From RUG11867 sp964553435 (GTDB lineage Bacteria > Bacillota_I > Bacilli_A > RF39 > UBA660), in contig CAZKKM010000046.1 in NCBI GenBank assembly GCA_964553435.1, positions 1 through 13,412 of the forward strand: DNA of 13,412 nucleotides. Reading direction: 5' to 3'. How positions within the stretch are numbered: the stretch's first letter is position 1; each line of letters starts with the position of its first letter. The notes beneath the pieces are model-generated. The model made no database searches. It worked only from the letters and a program-made list of their open reading frames with translations, and was not told the DNA's origin. This document shows, piece by piece, positions 1 to 6,314 of this stretch. Both the position numbers and the translations under genes were made by a program.

Positions 1-306
1 GCTAAACCAGGAAGTGTTACTCCACATCACAAGTTCAAAGCTTCTGTATACGTACTATCTAAAGAAGAAGGCGGACGTCATACTCCATTCTTCTCTAAGT
101 ACAGACCTCAGTTCTATTTCAGAACTACAGATGTTACAGGAATCATCGAATTACCTGACGGTGTCGAAATGGTCATGCCAGGCGACAACGTAGAGATGAC
201 TGTCGAGCTCATCAGCCCAGTTGCACTCGAACAAGGTACTAAGTTCTCAATCCGTGAAGGTGGTAGAACAGTCGGTGCAGGTTCTGTATCAGAAATCATC
301 GAATAA
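1..306 (+). CDS. tuf: Elongation factor Tu, C-terminal 101 residues (partial)
   Basis: Only the 3' end of the gene lies in the window; it is open at the left edge and ends at TAA 304-306. The translation matches the last part of domain 2/3 of bacterial EF-Tu, the GTPase that delivers aminoacyl-tRNA to the ribosome. Hallmarks are the stretch beginning AKPGSVTPHHKF, then GGRHTPFFSKYRPQFYFRTT, then the PGDNVEM segment and the closing REGGRTVGAG followed by SVSEIIE. The sequence is intact to the stop with no frameshift. It is followed within 20 bases by a strong terminator, so tuf is the last gene of its operon here. Codon use is more C-rich at third positions than in the uncharacterised genes downstream, as expected for a very highly expressed gene. 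Confidence 0.97.
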   Translation, partial: AKPGSVTPHHKFKASVYVLSKEEGGRHTPFFSKYRPQFYFRTTDVTGIIELPDGVEMVMPGDNVEMTVELISPVALEQGTKFSIREGGRTVGAGSVSEIIE

Positions 307-320
307 TTACGATAACAACA

Positions 321-343
321 AGACTCACTTCGGTGAGTTTTTT
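321..343 (+). terminator. Rho-independent terminator of tuf
   Basis: A six-base-pair stem ACTCAC/GTGAGT (323-328 with 333-338) closes an extra-stable C(UUCG)G tetraloop and runs straight into six Ts (338-343). It lies 16 bases after the tuf stop. Confidence 0.92.
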
Positions 344-370
344 GTGGTTAAAAAACATTTTTAGTATAAT
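342..370 (+). promoter_or_regulatory. Weak sigma-A-like promoter candidate in the decayed gap
   Basis: A perfect TATAAT at 365-370 stands 17 bases after TTGTGG (342-347), which matches only the first three bases of the -35 consensus. It overlaps the tail of the tuf terminator. No open reading frame follows: the roughly 130 bases downstream have only a very short frame after GAGGAG (start at 481, five codons). It may be a relic promoter or drive a small RNA. Confidence 0.3.
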
Positions 371-509
371 TTAAAATAAGATAGACGACTAAATAAGATG
401 ATTGGGACGGTACTATAGGAAACGAATATCGCATACGGAATACTACGTCATAGTGAGTAAAAAGTTGAGGAGCAAAGGTGATGTTTGGTTTTTTTTGAAA
501 AGGGGTAGA

Positions 510-572
510 TGTCAAATTTGGAAGTGAAATAATGCCAAATTTGGAAGTGAAATAACGTCAAATTTGGAAGTA
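510..572 (+). repeat. Three 23-bp direct repeats, possible IS21-type insertion-sequence end
   Basis: The unit CAAATTTGGAAGTGAAATAA plus three variable bases occurs at 513, 536 and 559, exactly 23 bases apart. The first two copies are complete and the third breaks off after CAAATTTGGAAGT. Within the shared 20 bases the first two copies are identical. The array starts with TGTC at 510. Closely spaced multiple copies of a transposase-binding repeat just inside a TG-type terminus are typical of IS21-family elements, so this may be the stranded end of one; no istA or istB coding sequence is visible beside it. The family assignment is inference. The spacing of about two helical turns would also suit a protein-binding array. 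Confidence 0.6.
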
Positions 573-587
573 TAGTATATACTTTAG

Positions 588-731
588 GTTAATTTGCTCA
601 AATTAAAGGCACAGATAAATACTGAAAAGATGGGAGAACCTACGTTTTTGATGGTTTTAACAGGGACACAGTATGCTTATATGAGGAAAGACGGTGTGAT
701 AGTTTGTCCGATTACTTGTCTAAAAAATTGA
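588..731 (+). pseudogene. C-terminal remnant of a probable DUF4143-type AAA ATPase
   Basis: After a stop at 585-587, a frame of 47 codons runs to TGA 729-731. It contains TEKMGEPTFLMVLTG, then TQYAYMRKDGVIVCP, and ends ITCLKN. I recognise this as the extreme C-terminus of the AAA-type ATPases with a DUF4143 tail that are common in gut Firmicutes, where the usual ending is close to YAYRREDGVYVVPIGCLKN. Everything upstream (Walker motifs and the rest of several hundred residues) is missing. The frame has an internal ATG at 630 but no good ribosome site, so it is most likely a dead 3' end left by deletion. The break lies immediately right of the 23-bp repeat array, which suggests the same rearrangement. 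The family match is from memory. Confidence 0.6.
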
Positions 732-1010
732 AATGGAATTTATAATAATCTAACACATTCTATTTTTTAATTTTTTGGGTTTAAACTAATAACTTTTCGA
801 TTGAAAGTTGTTACAATTATATCAACAAAGAGCTTGTAAAAGATTCTTCTAGTTTTGCTATTCGTAAATTCTAAAGTAAAAAAATTACAGTTCACTTAGA
901 TAAATAAAGGGATTGGGAACGATTATTAGATGGAAATGATCTACTCTTCTTAAATTTTGTCTATTTTTTAAGTTCCTTGACTGAAATGTATAACGATTTT
1001 TCTGATGCTA
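732..1010. other. AT-rich gap without recognisable genes
   Basis: I see no credible coding frame, RNA gene or strong hairpin here. A short imperfect stem (AACTTT/AAAGTT around 790-810) is not followed by a T-run and is probably incidental. The right end leads into the promoter of the first HExxH gene. Confidence 0.5.
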
Positions 1011-1015
1011 TTTTA

Positions 1016-1044
1016 TTGACATGTTCGGTACTTTTTTGTATAAT
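1016..1044 (+). promoter_or_regulatory. Consensus sigma-A promoter of the first HExxH gene
   Basis: TTGACA (1016-1021) and TATAAT (1039-1044) are both perfect and separated by exactly 17 bases. Transcription should begin near 1051, about 34 bases before the ATG at 1085, and the leader carries a strong AAGGAGG. Because the promoter lies inside the upstream extension of the open frame, it rules out the earlier ATG at 977. Confidence 0.88.
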
Positions 1045-1084
1045 AGGCGAATCGCGCGTTTTAAAACGGAAAGGAGGCAAGCTC

Positions 1085-2809
1085 ATGCAATTATTGGCAA
1101 TCGTCAACGATGAAAAGACGAATAAAATTACTCAATTGTATTTCAACAAAGTAAACGAGAGCATCGAACTCGCAGGCTTTACCGTGACAGGAAATGGACT
1201 AGAAAAAATCGATGAGAATACAATGCATGTTTTTGGTGCACTATTGCTAGGAGATAATAGGGAAATGCTCGGAAAACACGGTGACTATGACATCATTTTG
1301 GATAAAGATTCCGGATTACTACATTTCTTTAAGGATGGTATAGAAGATTATGCACGTTTGTTTTGGAAGAATGGAAGCTCTGTATCGATGTCGCAAGTTG
1401 GAAAAAGGTTAAGTGAAAAAGATAGAAAGTCGCTAATGAGGCAGATTAGAATCAGAAATGCACTATTTACAGGAGCTCTCTATTTTACGTTGGGAACGTT
1501 GGAAGTGATGATGTTATTGAAGATTGCTTCTTTATTGGGCTTTAGAATTTCTTATAAGGAGGAACCTGTAGATATTTTTGATGGAATCGGTTATTTTTTC
1601 AGTTTAAGTGAGACGGAAAAATTTGAAGCGATAGATGCGGAAGATATAAGAAATTACATATATGATAGCAGATTGGAAACCGATACTGCGAAGGATTTTT
1701 TGTGGTGTCCCGAACTGATCGATGATGTGCTTCCGTATTACGAAGGAACACCTTTGGAAATCGTTTCGAGAATAAGACACAAAAGCATCGGAGCTGAGGA
1801 TTTTACAATAGGTGAAAATAGAAGCAAGGGAGAAGAGGGCTGTGTTGGATTCTACGATTATGGAAATACTTTGCATGTGAAAGGCTATGAATCCGAGACT
1901 TTTTGTAAAGATAGCAGCGAAGCGGAAACGATGGGGCACGAATATGTTCATCTTTTGCAGACGATAAGTGCGTACCCTTTTATTAGTGAAAGTATAGCTG
2001 AGATAGTGAATCACGAATATTTTTTTAAGACAGCATCTTTTGAGAAAGAATATAGTTATTCCACTTCTTGTAAGTATACCAAGGTGTTAATGGAAATCGT
2101 CGGACCAGTTCCCGTTTGGAAGAATTCGTTCACCTTGAATTCCGATGATCTAAATCGAATTGTTCGCGATTATTTGAACGAAGAAGATTACGATAAGTTC
2201 GTCGAAATTATGTCGCTTCACCCATTTTATGATTCCGACAAGTTAGATGAATTGTATCCTGTATTAGAAGAGATACTGTCCAAATTGTATACTGAAATAT
2301 ACGGGGGAAACATGTACGACGAGGGGATAATCGATGCTATTTTACATGATAGACCACACTGCCGGGCCTACTTTAATAGAGTATTGATGAGAAGAGAACT
2401 TGCATATTACGAGTTCGATCAAGTGAGTTTAGAGAGAGCTTACGAATGTGGATATGTGAGTGCATATTACTATGGCGAGATCAGTTATGAAGAATATGTT
2501 GACGATAATTTTATGCCAGAGGCGACAAAGTATTGTGAAGAGAGAACTGTTTATACAGAAGATGGTGGAGAGCTAAATACTACGAAAGTCTACATGTTCT
2601 GTTATGAGGCAAAGAGTTCAGAAAATTTAATCCGATTCGAAAATTGCGAACGAAAAATTGCGATTATGCCTGGTTGCCAAATCGATGAAGCAAACGGGGT
2701 TGTTCATTTCGACGAAATGCAACGAATCGAAGTTCCGTCTATAGGGGAGAAGTTCGAATTGATAGACGGAGGGAAAGGACGAAGTTTCATCAAACAAGAA
2801 GAAAGATAG
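1085..2809 (+). CDS. Membrane-anchored HExxH putative zinc metallopeptidase, paralogue 1
   Basis: 574 residues of a family I do not recognise by name. The start is the ATG at 1085, seven bases after AAGGAGG; the frame is open upstream, but the promoter lies there. A soluble N-terminal part (about 1-120) includes LDKDSG and HFFKDG (block 65-97). A single hydrophobic segment (about 126-145) follows the basic stretch RQIRIRN, so the larger C-terminal part is predicted outside the membrane. A conserved KDFLW...IRH block (about 203-232) precedes HEYVH at 285-289. YPFISESIAE follows, with Glu302 or Glu306 as candidate third zinc ligand, resembling the E-x-x-A element of Peptidase_MA-type gluzincins. 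The remaining 270 residues are acidic and Tyr-rich. It is a full-length paralogue of the next gene. Peptidase activity is inferred from motifs only; a substrate cannot be guessed. Confidence 0.8.
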   Translation: MQLLAIVNDEKTNKITQLYFNKVNESIELAGFTVTGNGLEKIDENTMHVFGALLLGDNREMLGKHGDYDIILDKDSGLLHFFKDGIEDYARLFWKNGSSVSMSQVGKRLSEKDRKSLMRQIRIRNALFTGALYFTLGTLEVMMLLKIASLLGFRISYKEEPVDIFDGIGYFFSLSETEKFEAIDAEDIRNYIYDSRLETDTAKDFLWCPELIDDVLPYYEGTPLEIVSRIRHKSIGAEDFTIGENRSKGEEGCVGFYDYGNTLHVKGYESETFCKDSSEAETMGHEYVHLLQTISAYPFISESIAEIVNHEYFFKTASFEKEYSYSTSCKYTKVLMEIVGPVPVWKNSFTLNSDDLNRIVRDYLNEEDYDKFVEIMSLHPFYDSDKLDELYPVLEEILSKLYTEIYGGNMYDEGIIDAILHDRPHCRAYFNRVLMRRELAYYEFDQVSLERAYECGYVSAYYYGEISYEEYVDDNFMPEATKYCEERTVYTEDGGELNTTKVYMFCYEAKSSENLIRFENCERKIAIMPGCQIDEANGVVHFDEMQRIEVPSIGEKFELIDGGKGRSFIKQEER

Positions 2810-2835
2810 CCAACTTATCGATATTATGATATAAT
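2807..2835 (+). promoter_or_regulatory. Extended -10 promoter of the second HExxH gene
   Basis: TGATATAAT at 2827-2835 is a perfect extended -10 element. Seventeen bases upstream lies TAGCCA (2807-2812), four of six matches to the -35 consensus, which overlaps the TAG stop of the preceding gene. Initiation near 2842 leaves a leader of about 20 bases with GGAG at 2851-2854. The second paralogue can therefore be transcribed on its own as well as by read-through. Confidence 0.65.
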
Positions 2836-2861
2836 TCTTGTGAGAGCACAGGAGAGTATTT

Positions 2862-4409
2862 ATGAAATTAGTTGCTATCATCGAGGATGCATCGACGAAT
2901 GAAATGACCGAATTATATGTCAAAGAGAAAGACGGGAAGCAAGTTCTTTCCGGTTTTTCGGTGCAGGATGGAATTTTAAAGAAACCGAGTTTTGATGTGT
3001 TGAAGATATTCGAGATGTTCAAATTGGGATCAAACATCGAAAGTAAAGGACATGTAGGAGAATACGATCTCGTTTTAGATAAAGACAGTGGATTGATACA
3101 TTACTTTAAAGATGGGGTTGAAGATTTCACTGAAACTCTTTTGAACAATGGCAGATGTGTCGAGCGAGCAAAGTACGAATATAAGCCATATAGAGGAAAG
3201 AGACCGAGTGCCAGACAATACTTTTTTAATAAAGTTAAGTCCGTCATCATATTGAGTTACAGTTTGTTTCTCACTTTGGGGTTCACCATTCCGAATACGA
3301 ATTTTACTATGAGTGGCGAGAGGGTGAATCTCGGCGATGGGATAGAGTATGTCTTCGATTCTTTGAAAGATGGCTCTTTCGATAGGCCTATCGAAGCAGA
3401 AGATGTCAGGGATTACATTTACAATAAGAGCAGAATCGACAATCCTTTGGTAAAAGATTTTTTGTGGAATCCGGAGTTGATAAACGACGTTTTACCTCAT
3501 TATCACGGGACTTTCTTGGATATAGTTAGCAAGATTCGCCATTTGGGATTGGACGTTTCAGATTTTGGACCATTCGATACTGATGACGAGAGAATAGTCG
3601 GTGAGTATCGGTTCGGCAATACTATATTTGTGAGAGATTATGTCGAAGAAGAATTTACTCCTAATGATTTTAAGGCCGAATCGATGGCACATGAGTACAT
3701 TCACATGTTACAAACCTCGAGTGTCTATCCGTTCATATGTGAGGCAAGTGCCGAGATAATCGCGCAGGAATACTTTAACGATACTACGAGTGCCCGCAAT
3801 GTAAAATGTTATAGTCGAGTTTATCGTTATGTGCAAGTGATCATGGAGATAATCGGTTCGGACCCAGTTTGGGAGAACAATTTTAGACAAAACTCGACCT
3901 CGTTCGACGACAGTGTAAGGCCTTATTTGAATGATGATGAGTATCGAGAGTTCATTCAAATCATGAATATTCATCCTTCTCGACAAATCGATATCTTAGA
4001 AACAAAGTTTTCGAGATTGGAAAGTCTTTTGAATACACTTCATACGAATAAGTACGGTTTCAGTATGTATGAAGATGAAATGATAAAGGCCATTTTGAGT
4101 GGAGACGATTACAGCAGGGTATATTTTAAGTCGAGTTTGAGAGAGAAAAAGAGGGATTATGTTCCTTTGCATTCCATCGATTTTGAAGAAGCTTTGAGAG
4201 CTGGAGAATTCATCAACGTTTATACAAATGCGGGAATAGTAGATGTAGATGTATATTTAAATAATAGAAATAATCCTGCATATAATTTGGCTTTAGGAGC
4301 AGGTTGTCATTTGTCGGAGGATGGAGAGAAAATCATCTTCGAAGTTCCCGAAAAAAAGTATGTGGAACCTATAACGATGAAATTTAAATCGACCGAAATG
4401 GTCATCTGA
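2862..4409 (+). CDS. Membrane-anchored HExxH putative zinc metallopeptidase, paralogue 2
   Basis: 515 residues, ATG preceded by GGAG with seven bases spacing. The architecture matches the gene just upstream: an N-terminal block with LDKDSG and HYFKDG beginning at the same residue number (66), one hydrophobic segment (about 128-143) after a basic stretch, a KDFLW...IRH block (about 198-227), and HEYIH at 277-281 followed by YPFICEASAEI with Glu294/Glu298 as candidate third ligand. By direct count the HExxH region shares 22 of 36 residues with paralogue 1, and the KDFLW block 23 of 31. The tail is about 60 residues shorter and diverged, though both end in a hydrophobic strand-rich piece containing GC and a following acidic turn. 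The zinc and presumed catalytic residues are intact in both copies, so neither looks like a decoy. Function is otherwise unknown. Confidence 0.8.
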   Translation: MKLVAIIEDASTNEMTELYVKEKDGKQVLSGFSVQDGILKKPSFDVLKIFEMFKLGSNIESKGHVGEYDLVLDKDSGLIHYFKDGVEDFTETLLNNGRCVERAKYEYKPYRGKRPSARQYFFNKVKSVIILSYSLFLTLGFTIPNTNFTMSGERVNLGDGIEYVFDSLKDGSFDRPIEAEDVRDYIYNKSRIDNPLVKDFLWNPELINDVLPHYHGTFLDIVSKIRHLGLDVSDFGPFDTDDERIVGEYRFGNTIFVRDYVEEEFTPNDFKAESMAHEYIHMLQTSSVYPFICEASAEIIAQEYFNDTTSARNVKCYSRVYRYVQVIMEIIGSDPVWENNFRQNSTSFDDSVRPYLNDDEYREFIQIMNIHPSRQIDILETKFSRLESLLNTLHTNKYGFSMYEDEMIKAILSGDDYSRVYFKSSLREKKRDYVPLHSIDFEEALRAGEFINVYTNAGIVDVDVYLNNRNNPAYNLALGAGCHLSEDGEKIIFEVPEKKYVEPITMKFKSTEMVI

Positions 4410-4435
4410 ATATTTTTGAAGAGAGGATGAAAAAA

Positions 4436-4678
4436 ATGAGAAAAGAAGAAATAACAGTCGGAAGTGAATGGCAACATTTCAAAGGAGATGTGATGAAGGT
4501 TGTCGCATTGGTAAAGCATTCTGAGTCTTTGGAAGAAATGGTCGTATACGAACATCATGGAGAAATGTGGGCTAGACCGATTTCTAGTTTTCTTTCAAAT
4601 GAAGATATAAGTCAAAGAGAAGATAACAAAACCGGTCAAAAATATCGATTTGAAAAAATAATCGAAAAAGAGAATTGA
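4436..4678 (+). CDS. DUF1653 family small protein
   Basis: 80 residues from the ATG at 4436. An in-frame ATG at 4427 directly abuts the only ribosome site (GAGAGG 4421-4426), leaving no spacer, whereas 4436 lies nine bases after it. The product shows the DUF1653 pattern: W-x-HFKGD near the N-terminus, VVALVKHSESLEEMVVYEHH in the middle, then W-x-RP-x-SSF, and a closing RFEKI. DUF1653 proteins are small, cytosolic and of unknown function; they occur alone or fused to other domains. It begins 26 bases after the second HExxH gene with no promoter or terminator between, so it is probably co-transcribed with it. Whether it is functionally linked or merely a passenger cannot be judged. Confidence 0.85.
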   Translation: MRKEEITVGSEWQHFKGDVMKVVALVKHSESLEEMVVYEHHGEMWARPISSFLSNEDISQREDNKTGQKYRFEKIIEKEN

Positions 4679-4737
4679 GTATTTAAAATATCTGTGATTT
4701 TGGGTTTGGCAATTTTATAATTTTATCCAGGTTGAAC

Positions 4738-4766
4738 TTTACACACTTGCAAAGTCGTGTTATAAT
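4738..4766 (+). promoter_or_regulatory. Strong extended -10 promoter for the basic-tail membrane protein operon
   Basis: TTTACA (4738-4743, five of six) and a perfect TATAAT (4761-4766) are 17 bases apart, and TGT directly precedes the -10 to give a TGn extension. Initiation near 4772 would fall almost on the weak ribosome site GGTG (4773-4776), so the leader is very short. Confidence 0.78.
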
Positions 4767-4783
4767 TGTCATGGTGATAATAT

Positions 4784-5479
4784 ATGGCAACTGATAATAA
4801 GAACAAAAGTGGCAAAGTGGGCAAGAAAGCTACTGGAGCAACGGCAAAGTCAGCACCTGTAAAGAAGAGTGCATCTAAGAGTGCTGTTTCGACGAGTTCT
4901 AAGAGGGCAACGTCTGGTACAAAACCAGCTCAAAAAAAGAGCGGACAATCTGCGGCGAAAAGTGTAAGTAAGAAAACTGAAACTACAAAGAAGACGACAA
5001 CTAGCACTAAAACGAATGCATCAGGCACTAAGAAAAATGTCAAAAAGAAGGGGAGCTCTACTGCAAAAACGAACACCATAAAAATAAAAGAGAACAAGGC
5101 GATAGAGATCACTCCCGAGATCGTAAAAGAATTACATGTCGAAGAAGAAGTCGTCAAGAGCGAACAAAAGAGTGCTTCGAAGGGTAACAAGTTCGAAATC
5201 AAGTCTTTTTTAGGGGAAAATTTGCCGATCGAGCTCACTAATGAAGCGAGAGGAATACGCAAAAAAAGTTACGTCAAGGATGCGGTATTCTTTGCTGCTG
5301 TCGTGTCTGTATTAGATTTATTTGCGATGATTTTTATCAAAGGATATCCTCATCTTTTGGATACGATGCCTTGGATAAATTATGCCGTAACGATGTTGTT
5401 CGATTTTGTACTCGTATTCATCTTCACTTATGTGATAGATTATTTGATAGTCGAAAATGCAATCAGCAAGAATAATTAA
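4784..5479 (+). CDS. Histone-H1-like basic tail fused to a two-helix membrane hairpin
   Basis: 231 residues, family not recognised. Residues 1 to about 100 are almost entirely Lys, Ser, Thr, Ala and Gly with no aromatic residue; the first is Phe137. This low-complexity polycation resembles histone H1 or bacterial Hc1 tails. An acidic helical stretch (EITPEIVKELHVEEEVV, about 110-127) and a linker follow. Two membrane helices (about 167-185 and 198-223) are separated by a short outside turn with HLLDTMPW. With a basic RKK before helix 1, both ends should lie in the cytoplasm, placing the tail against nucleoid, ribosomes, anionic lipid or polyphosphate. The start has a weak GGTG ribosome site. 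The next gene follows after 41 bases and probably shares the transcript. A tether for DNA to membrane is an inference; a disordered spacer is the alternative. Confidence 0.78.
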   Translation: MATDNKNKSGKVGKKATGATAKSAPVKKSASKSAVSTSSKRATSGTKPAQKKSGQSAAKSVSKKTETTKKTTTSTKTNASGTKKNVKKKGSSTAKTNTIKIKENKAIEITPEIVKELHVEEEVVKSEQKSASKGNKFEIKSFLGENLPIELTNEARGIRKKSYVKDAVFFAAVVSVLDLFAMIFIKGYPHLLDTMPWINYAVTMLFDFVLVFIFTYVIDYLIVENAISKNN

Positions 5480-5520
5480 TATTTTTTAGAAAAATGTCCA
5501 TCATATAAATAAGGTGGAAT

Positions 5521-6246
5521 ATGAAAACTAAAATGAGCAAATTTTTGAGAGGTGTAATAACTTCTCTTTTATTTTTATTCGCCATGGTGACGATCATTTG
5601 TCAGATTGTCTTTTCGGCAATGAACAGGGATGGAAGAAGTATATCGTCGCTCATAGACAAAGATAGAATAGTCGAAGAAGTGTCGATGGATGATATAGAC
5701 GAAAAGGAAAGAGAAGTTATCGACAGGTATATGAGCGATTATATGAATTACATATTTCATAAGAGAAGTTTCCCGAGTTTGCAAACAATAGACTATACTG
5801 GATTGAGTGAAGAGGAACAAAAGTCGACCATGGACATGATAAACACTTTGTCTACTCGCATAGATTTGGAGTACAGCGAGGTACTTTCCTTGCGAGAAGC
5901 AAACAATTTTTTTGGAAATGGAGCTCTGTTTCTTTTGGTAAATGCGGCTGTCTTTATCGCATTTCTTTCTTTAGTGATCGTTTCGAGTGGCTTTAAAAAA
6001 GGAGTGCAATTGTTTTCGGCCAGTTTGGCTATCTCATCTTTTTTATCACTCATATCGTATAAATGTATTATCAATAGATTGATTGAAGGAGTAAGTGACT
6101 CTATGAAAATCATTTTGAACAGTATGTTTTCTTCTGAATTCATTAATCGAATTATCAGATTGAGCTGTACGTATTTAGCCATCGGTGTCGTCGTCTTTGC
6201 ATGTATAAGTGCATACGATAAATTTATTAAAGTTCGTCTAAAATAG
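5521..6246 (+). CDS. Four-helix membrane protein with extracytoplasmic loop, unknown function
   Basis: 241 residues. The ATG at 5521 follows AAGGTGG closely; the next in-frame ATG (5533) would be too far from it. Four hydrophobic segments are visible: about 11-33, 135-156, 162-184 and 211-232. The basic N-terminus (KTKMSKFLR), the KK between helices 2 and 3, and the C-terminal KFIKVRLK fit both ends inside. The region between helices 1 and 2 (about 35-134) would then be a charged, mostly helical domain outside the cell, with Asp/Glu-rich stretches and a YTGLSEEEQ motif. I do not recognise the family; it is not an obvious transporter, as no charged residues line the helices. It lies between the basic-tail membrane protein and the lipoprotein with no terminator on either side. 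Confidence 0.78.
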   Translation: MKTKMSKFLRGVITSLLFLFAMVTIICQIVFSAMNRDGRSISSLIDKDRIVEEVSMDDIDEKEREVIDRYMSDYMNYIFHKRSFPSLQTIDYTGLSEEEQKSTMDMINTLSTRIDLEYSEVLSLREANNFFGNGALFLLVNAAVFIAFLSLVIVSSGFKKGVQLFSASLAISSFLSLISYKCIINRLIEGVSDSMKIILNSMFSSEFINRIIRLSCTYLAIGVVVFACISAYDKFIKVRLK

Positions 6247-6314
6247 ACAAAATCAACTTTTTTATAATAAATTTCTTTTTAGAAAACTATAATTATTTTA
6301 GAAAGGAATTTTAT

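Noticed and set aside
510..572. CRISPR array
   Set aside because: The copies are nearly contiguous with only three variable bases between them, so there are no spacers, and no cas gene is present.
977..1084. Upstream ATG at 977 as the start of the first HExxH gene
   Set aside because: A perfect promoter at 1016-1044 lies inside this stretch, there is no ribosome site before 977, and AAGGAGG sits correctly before 1085. The second paralogue's N-terminus aligns with the 1085 start.
1604..2014. Minus-strand frames opposite the HExxH genes (for example 1604-2014, 2627-3037, 3708-3986)
   Set aside because: They have no ribosome sites or recognisable proteins and lie opposite two homologous plus-strand genes whose protein sequences are conserved.
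4679..4737. Terminator after the DUF1653 gene
   Set aside because: The T-rich stretch has no stable stem, so the transcript may continue into the next gene despite its own promoter.
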